Of a stretch of DNA of 64,000 bases, positions 59,153 to 64,000 are shown one piece after another; within the stretch, counting starts at the first letter, position 1, and each line of letters begins with the position of its first letter. A program made the translations under genes and the position numbers. Under the pieces are notes generated by a model. It made no database searches, had not been told where the DNA came from, and saw nothing but the letters and a program-made list of their open reading frames with translations. The stretch comes from Aralia elata (lineage: Eukaryota > Streptophyta > Magnoliopsida > Apiales > Araliaceae). The stretch is from contig CM068383.1 in NCBI GenBank assembly GCA_034770075.1, forward strand, positions 11,311,778 to 11,375,777, read 5' to 3'.

Positions 59153-60621
59153 TACATATGTGTTTCGTGCATGCATGTTTTGTATATATAATTATATATT
59201 ATGAGTGTGTGACTGATGTTATGGCAATTATATGACCTGCGGCTATAGAAGTATGTAATTAGATAGGTATATGTTATTAATATATATATATATTTGTGTG
59301 GGTGTAGCTTATATTATTATTATATACATGTATCTTGTCAACATTAGATCATGGCATGTAAGAGTCAGTATGCTTGTATACTTCAAAATTAATTAGGTAT
59401 TACTATATGGGCCATGCTTACGTTTTGGAACAGTAACAAAAAAAAAAGAAAAAAAAAGAATAAATGAATGTATATTTTCGAGTATACCATTTTGTCATAA
59501 AATCGAACTAAAACTAAGATTAATATGTATATTGTTTCAATTAAGAGTATGAGTAAATTAGGATATTGTATCCTAATGATTCTATTTGTTCTAAATTTAT
59601 ATTTAGGATTTGTTCGGCTAATATTTTCGTATTTCGCAATATCGAGGTAAGTAGCTTTTCGAACTATTTAGTGTTTTTAAAATTATCGTTTACTTTTATA
59701 TATGCTCAGTAATTACTCGAATGCCTAAATGTATGGTTTTAAAATTTATTATGTTTTATTTAAGGCTTCCATTTAAATTAAATTGTTATGTTCTTCTATC
59801 TCAAAATTCAGATCGAGTATTTATTTTTGAACTGTGAAAGGGGATTATATGGTTTTGAACTATAAAATAATATAGTTTTGAATATCGATGAGATTGTGAA
59901 ACGTTTTTGAAATCCTTAGTCCGACAATGTATAGAACCCGTTAGTGTTTACGTTTAGTTCTGGAGCTAATATAGGACCTACTAAGGCGCACACCTTTAGA
60001 TGCCCTTCGGGGAGCATGCATTTTTATAAATACCTTAGAAGGGTGCGTGAACATTGACACTATCGAACTTTTGGGCCGTGTTGCAGGGCTATTTTAACCT
60101 TAGTTGCTAGGGTTGTGGATTAAAAGATATATGGTATACATTAAATCATTTTTGAATTGTTTTAGTTTTGAAAACATATATACTATTGTTATTGAACAAA
60201 AAGATATTTCAAAAAAGTATTTTTGTAAATTGTACTTGATTCGACTAGATAGGGAGGATTGCTACTTGTTGAGCTTCATCGTGCACCCCTTACATAAATT
60301 TTACAGGTCTCATCGTTGACAGTGAAACACTTGTTTGATATGCTTTGGATGGCTGGAGCTAGTTTAAGATATTTTCTTCTTTTGTCATTGAAATTGTAAT
60401 AAGACTCTTAGTTTCGGGGAGCTGCATCTCCATTTTACGATTTGATATTGGTAGTATTTCATTTTGGAATGGATTTGAAAGGTGTTATTTATTGGGTTTA
60501 ATTTAAGATTATTGTTGAATTATTTTATTTGGGTTGCGCGCTATTGATATTGTTACCTTGCGGGCCTTTGGGCTTGCGGCGTTGTAGCACTTCGGACCTG
60601 TAGCGGGTTCGGGGTGTTACA
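57089..60621 (+). repeat. 5' LTR of a Tekay/Del-like Ty3/gypsy element
   Basis: Begins TGTAATAACCGGGTG and ends GGGTTCGGGGTGTTACA, an inverted pair of LTR ends. A primer site follows four bases later. Without the TIR transposon inserted at 57153 it is about 1.96 kb. A TATA-like ACATATATTTAAAC is at about 58830 and a splice-donor-like AAAGGTAAACC at 58925. A (CA)n(TA)n microsatellite is at 59068-59147. The partner LTR is outside the window. Confidence 0.8.
57153..58715. mobile_element. Non-autonomous TIR transposon in the LTR
   Basis: 1563 bp with inverted ends of about 150 bp (GGGTTAATTACAAATTAG on the left; the right end closes TTTCAATTAACCC, with GGGTGTATACTTCGGGG inside). TTTTTTTA flanks both ends (8 bp; weak, being a T-run). 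Both arms contain GTGGCC and CCACGTG/CACGTGG blocks. The interior has a normal-composition stretch (57830-58170) that looks like former gene or promoter DNA but has no recognisable protein. Long inverted ends suggest a Mutator-like or hAT-like element. Confidence 0.7.
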
Positions 60622-60625
60622 AAGA

Positions 60626-60637
60626 TGGTATCAGAGC
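60626..60637 (+). other. tRNA-Met primer-binding site
   Basis: TGGTATCAGAGC just after the LTR end. This is the initiator-Met primer site common in plant Ty3/gypsy chromovirus-type and Ty1/copia elements. Confidence 0.9.
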
Positions 60638-60836
60638 AGTGGCCCCTCGCAATATGTTGGGTTGAAAAACTCTACATATTCCCTGGGGAGTGATTTTGGG
60701 AGTTAGCTGTGGGTTATAGTTTTGACTAATTTAAGAATTTTCTAAGTTAAATAGAGAATAAGGTAAGAAATCTATGTATTGTTTGAGGTTTAGTACTTGA
60801 GGCTAATTGAGTATTTTTATTTTATTTGGTTGTAGG

Positions 60837-61321
60837 ATGGGTGACCAAAACATGATAGATGACTTATTTGAGGGATTTGGATATTTTGACCCCAAAATTT
60901 ATTTCACACCTCATAAGAAGCCAACCAATTATCTGTTCAGGAATCGCCTTAATATGGGATTAGGGATGAAGAGTGAGAGAAACCTCAGGGACCTAGTTCG
61001 CGAGTGAGGAAAGAAAGAGCGAAGAAGAATAGGCATCACTTAAAGGATGAAGTAAGAGATCGTGGCATGATCGCAAAGTTAGAGGACGAAGTTAAACACC
61101 TTAGAAGAACATTGAGGGAGATGGATATAAAGATAGAGATTACCCTAGAAGACCGAGATAGATATGCAAGGCATGTTTTGAAAGGATGTGAAAGTCTTAA
61201 GGAAGCCATCTGTCGTGCGTTTCCTGGTGCAATGGAACCACAAGAGGCAATGGACACATTTATTGAGCAGTTCGACAAACGTCTTGAGATGGTGAAGAAG
61301 AGGGATGCCAAGTGGCATTAA
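60837..61321 (+). pseudogene. Pre-gag small ORF with coiled coil, frameshifted
   Basis: An ATG at 60837, just after an intron-like acceptor (TTGGTTGTAG), opens a frame ending at TGA 61005-61007 (MGDQNMIDDLFEG start). Another frame then runs from 61004 to the TAA near 61321 and encodes about 100 charged residues with heptads (around K-L-E-D-E-V-K-H-L-R-R-T-L) typical of a coiled coil. Together they look like one small protein of about 155 residues split by a frameshift. I do not recognise a family. It lies between the primer site and gag, where most Tekay-type elements have only leader. Confidence 0.5.
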
Positions 61322-61551
61322 ATCTTGTAATATATTAGAATTTAGGAAGAGTTTTGTTTAAGGATTTTATTGATTTGTCGTTTGTTAATTAGTTGTTACT
61401 TTGCTTTTTGAGCATGAACATGTGATGGTATTTTGAATTAAATAAATATGGAGTTTTTGAATTCCAATTATGTGTGTGCTTTTATCTTGATTCCTTTATG
61501 TTACTAGTTTGTATAGTGTTGTTGAGTGAGGATTATTTTTATGTAGGAAAA

Positions 61552-61980
61552 ATGCCGCCTAGAAGAAGCATCCCCACTAACAACAATTTTGGCGCTGCTG
61601 GTATGACTCAGCTGGCTACTACTTTAGCCCAGCTAGTGCAGAACTAACATCCTGGGCAGCGTGGCATAGTAGCGGAATTTAAGCGATTGGACCCGCCAAT
61701 TTTTGAAGGGGCTACGGACCCTGCCATCGTTGAGAGGTGGATTCAAAAAATGGAGAAGGCGTTTGACTTGCTAGGAAGTAGTGAGGCTAATAACGTGACG
61801 TTGGCAGTTTACCAACTTTAAGGTGGGGCGTATAATTGGTGGCTTATGGAGAGAAGAAAGCACGAGGGGAATCCCGAACACTACACTTGGACTATGTTCA
61901 AGGAAGTATTTACCAACAAGTACTTTCTTAGAATGATCCGGACACAAAAGTAGAGGGAATTTATCAGGCTCGAACAAGGG
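61552..61980 (+). pseudogene. gag: Ty3/gypsy Gag remnant, three stops, cut by LTR
   Basis: From ATG 61552 the frame reads MPPRRSIPT and then the chromovirus-type Gag start (FKRLDPPIFEGATDP, W-I-Q-K-M-E-K-A-F, GGAYNWW, FTNKYF, EFIRLEQG). Stops occur at 61645 (TAA), 61819 (TAA) and 61951 (TAG). At 61980 the frame ends at the TG of another LTR. Pol is not in the window. The sequence resembles Gag of the Tekay/Del lineage. Confidence 0.85.
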
Positions 61981-62809
61981 TGTAAGACCCCGAAAATTTT
62001 AATAAATAGAATTTAATTTTCTTCTTATTTTAAATAGAAAGGTGTTAAATCGATAATGATAAAGTTACTAGTGAAATGTGATAATTGAGATGTCTAGTAA
62101 TAACGCTAAATCACTATTCACGCGATCACTATTCACGGGGTACTATTCACGCTAAAACGCTTTTACATTTTCTTCGATTTTTGAATTACGTCATAACGTT
62201 TATATAAGCTGGATACAAAAATTATACGGTATAAATACGAAAGTACTATTCATACAAATATACTATTCATTTATACAAAAAGTCAAACTAGTATATCGGG
62301 GAATATTCCTTCTGTCAGATATAGAAAGTGATAGAAATTGGCGGCAAAACTTTAACCGATAACTGTTGAAATACCCGGTATTAAAAAGAACAGTAAAACG
62401 CGTTATTCCACAGTAGCACACGGTGTCGCACAGTATTTTATATTATTGATTCAATAATTGATAAAGTAACAATTGCACAATATCTTGATTCAATAATTGT
62501 TACAGTAGCATCTGCATAATATTTTTATTATTTGTTACGACACTGTAACTCATATTATTTGATAGGATATTTTAGCATTATTGACAATGTCTAGAAATTC
62601 TGTCAAGGAAAGGGGTTATTTAATTGCGCGCCATTTTTATGGAAGGCCCCCTCTTTCTTGGGAATAATCTGGTTGTCAGTATTGCGAGTATATGTTATCT
62701 GTGATATTAATACATTTAACACAATAATACAAAAAAAGGGATTTATTATGATAATGGAGTTATTTTTATAATGGTTTTATCTTTTTGATAATGGAATTAT
62801 CTTTTGATA

Positions 62810-62911
62810 ATGGATGGATGATATAAATGGAAGAAAAAATGGATGGATGATATAAATGGAAGAAAAAATGGATGGATGATATAAATGGAAGAAAAAATGG
62901 ATGGATGATAT
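62810..62911 (+). repeat. 29-bp tandem repeat, about 3.5 copies
   Basis: Units start at 62810, 62839, 62868 and 62897 with ATGGATGGATGATATAAATG. Confidence 0.9.
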
Positions 62912-62993
62912 TAAAAGAATATGCCAAGGGTATAAGAGTAATAAACCAAGAAAATTTAGGAAAAAGACTAAAATGCCCTCACCTTGATTTTCC

Positions 62994-63001
62994 TATAAAT
63001 A
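62994..63001 (+). promoter_or_regulatory. TATA box of the truncated LTR
   Basis: TATAAATA in TTTTCCTATAAATATGGAGG, about 1 kb into the LTR. Confidence 0.7.
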
Positions 63002-63261
63002 TGGAGGGTTTGCTTAAGAAATTTTCACACCTCCATTGCTTATACTTTCTCTCTCTCTAAATTTCTCAAGTTCTCTTAGTGTGCTAGGCTATTGTGAGTA
63101 TTTGTAAGAATACTAGTATTATCCGAAGTTAGTAAACTTCATAGAAAGTAACATCCAGTCACTTGTTAACAAAGGTAGGGAATATCATTTCTTTTATACT
63201 CATATATAATATCATTTGCTTTCATGTTCGTAAGTGATATTATACTCATAAAGGTTATTAT

Positions 63262-63550
63262 TCATTCTGTATTAATTTATGGGGATCACCTACCCGTGCG
63301 GTATGACGCATGCCTGGTGAATACCCTTCTGTATTCATTCCTTATTACTCTGTGGGAATAACCTGTATGTACGGAGTGTCGTACCTGGTGAATATCCCTT
63401 TGCATTTGTTCCTTATTAATCTGTGGGTATAACATGTCCGTGCGGATTGACGCATGCCTGGTGAACAACCCTTCGTATTCATTACTTATTAATCTTTTGT
63501 GGAAATAATCTGTCTACGCGGATTGCCGCATGACGGGTGAAAATCCATTT
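63262..63550 (+). repeat. Imperfect tandem repeat of about 75 bp, four copies
   Basis: Each unit carries a form of TGTGGGAATAACCTGT, a GTRCGG block, a GACGCATG block and CTGGTGAATA. Units start near 63269, 63349, 63420 and 63497. It lies downstream of the TATA box, so it would be in the transcript. Confidence 0.8.
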
Positions 63551-64000
63551 GAAGTTTCATATATTCTGTTATACTCGTATAACGTATCATTTCTTTTGTA
63601 CTCTTTACGGGATATCTTTTTCTTTCACATTTCTCCATTTATGATAAGAAATCTTTGTTTGTTTCCAAAACCTTATTTTTAAAGGGTGAAAATCCCTGAA
63701 AATTAGTAGCTTAATAGTTTGTGCTTCATCTAATATCTTTTCACCTAAATCTTTCTATTTCATTTTATACGTTATAGTTGAATTCTGAACTTATTTCTTG
63801 AATATCATTCTTGAATTTGACTCCACAATTTGATCATCGTGTTGGCAATTTGGTCAATCTTCGATACTGATTAAATTATAAATCTTTTCTTATCCTTGAT
63901 CTCACTGTATTTATGTTTATATCATTGTCATCATCCTCATACTTAAATTGTGGTGATAGTTCTCTTTAGCCCGTAGTGCAAAGATGAACTGCTGTGACAT

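Larger units (their letters stand above)
61981..64000 (+). mobile_element. LTR of a further Ty3/gypsy element, running off the window
   Basis: Begins TGTAAGACCCCGAAAATTTT directly in the gag above; the flanking AAGGG (61976-61980) should recur after its far end. A TATA box TATAAATA is at 62994-63001. The rest to 64000 is noncoding LTR with two tandem repeats. Confidence 0.8.

Overview
The window is nuclear DNA from a flowering plant, probably a eudicot. It is AT-rich and made almost entirely of nested transposable elements of plant types: Athila, Tat and Tekay/Del-like Ty3/gypsy elements, TIR transposons, foldback elements and an endogenous caulimovirid. There are also broken pieces of plant genes (terpene synthase, ABCC transporter, CDKC-type kinase) with spliceosomal splice sites. 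I found no intact host gene, no tRNA or rRNA gene and no CRISPR array. All family names rest on motifs read by eye.

1-23011: Tat-lineage Ty3/gypsy material. A 3' internal region carrying a decayed antisense ORF, a polypurine tract and a ~659-bp LTR is present twice (ending at 14496 and 23011). Between them lie a primer-binding site, a gag with one in-frame stop and no pol. This looks like tandem elements sharing an LTR, with pol lost from the second. An almost complete Athila element (1704-12142, 1881-bp LTRs, CCGGA target duplication) sits in the left copy. A 1.9-kb antisense solo LTR with a GC-rich core (16498-18426, AGTAC duplication) sits in the right copy.

23012-52903: a mosaic of solo LTRs of related Ty3/gypsy type, named here X', X, Y and Z. 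A segment of about 4.55 kb (tail of LTR X', left part of antisense LTR Y, head of LTR X nested in Y) occurs three times in tandem (starts 23758, 33305, 37854) with one shared junction. The copies then took different insertions. Unit 1 received extra foldback elements and the 4.4-kb LTR Z. Unit 3 received a 7.3-kb endogenous pararetrovirus (40111-47386) with a movement/coat/protease/RT/RNase H polyprotein and a second ORF of unknown function, the layout I associate with Florendovirus. Foldback elements built on GCGACGG/CCGTCGC motifs lie repeatedly inside or beside (TA)n tracts.

52904-57060: the least repetitive part, holding broken genes. A 1.2-kb TIR transposon with a 9-bp target duplication contains one ABCC-transporter exon (Pack-MULE-like). 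An exon-1 relic of a CDKC-type kinase and the last exon of a terpene synthase (minus strand) follow.

57089-64000: a Ty3/gypsy element with a tRNA-Met-type primer site starts in the last intron of the terpene synthase. Its 5' LTR carries a 1.56-kb TIR transposon. Its interior has a small coiled-coil ORF ahead of a gag with three stops, and the gag is cut at 61981 by the LTR of yet another element that runs off the window.
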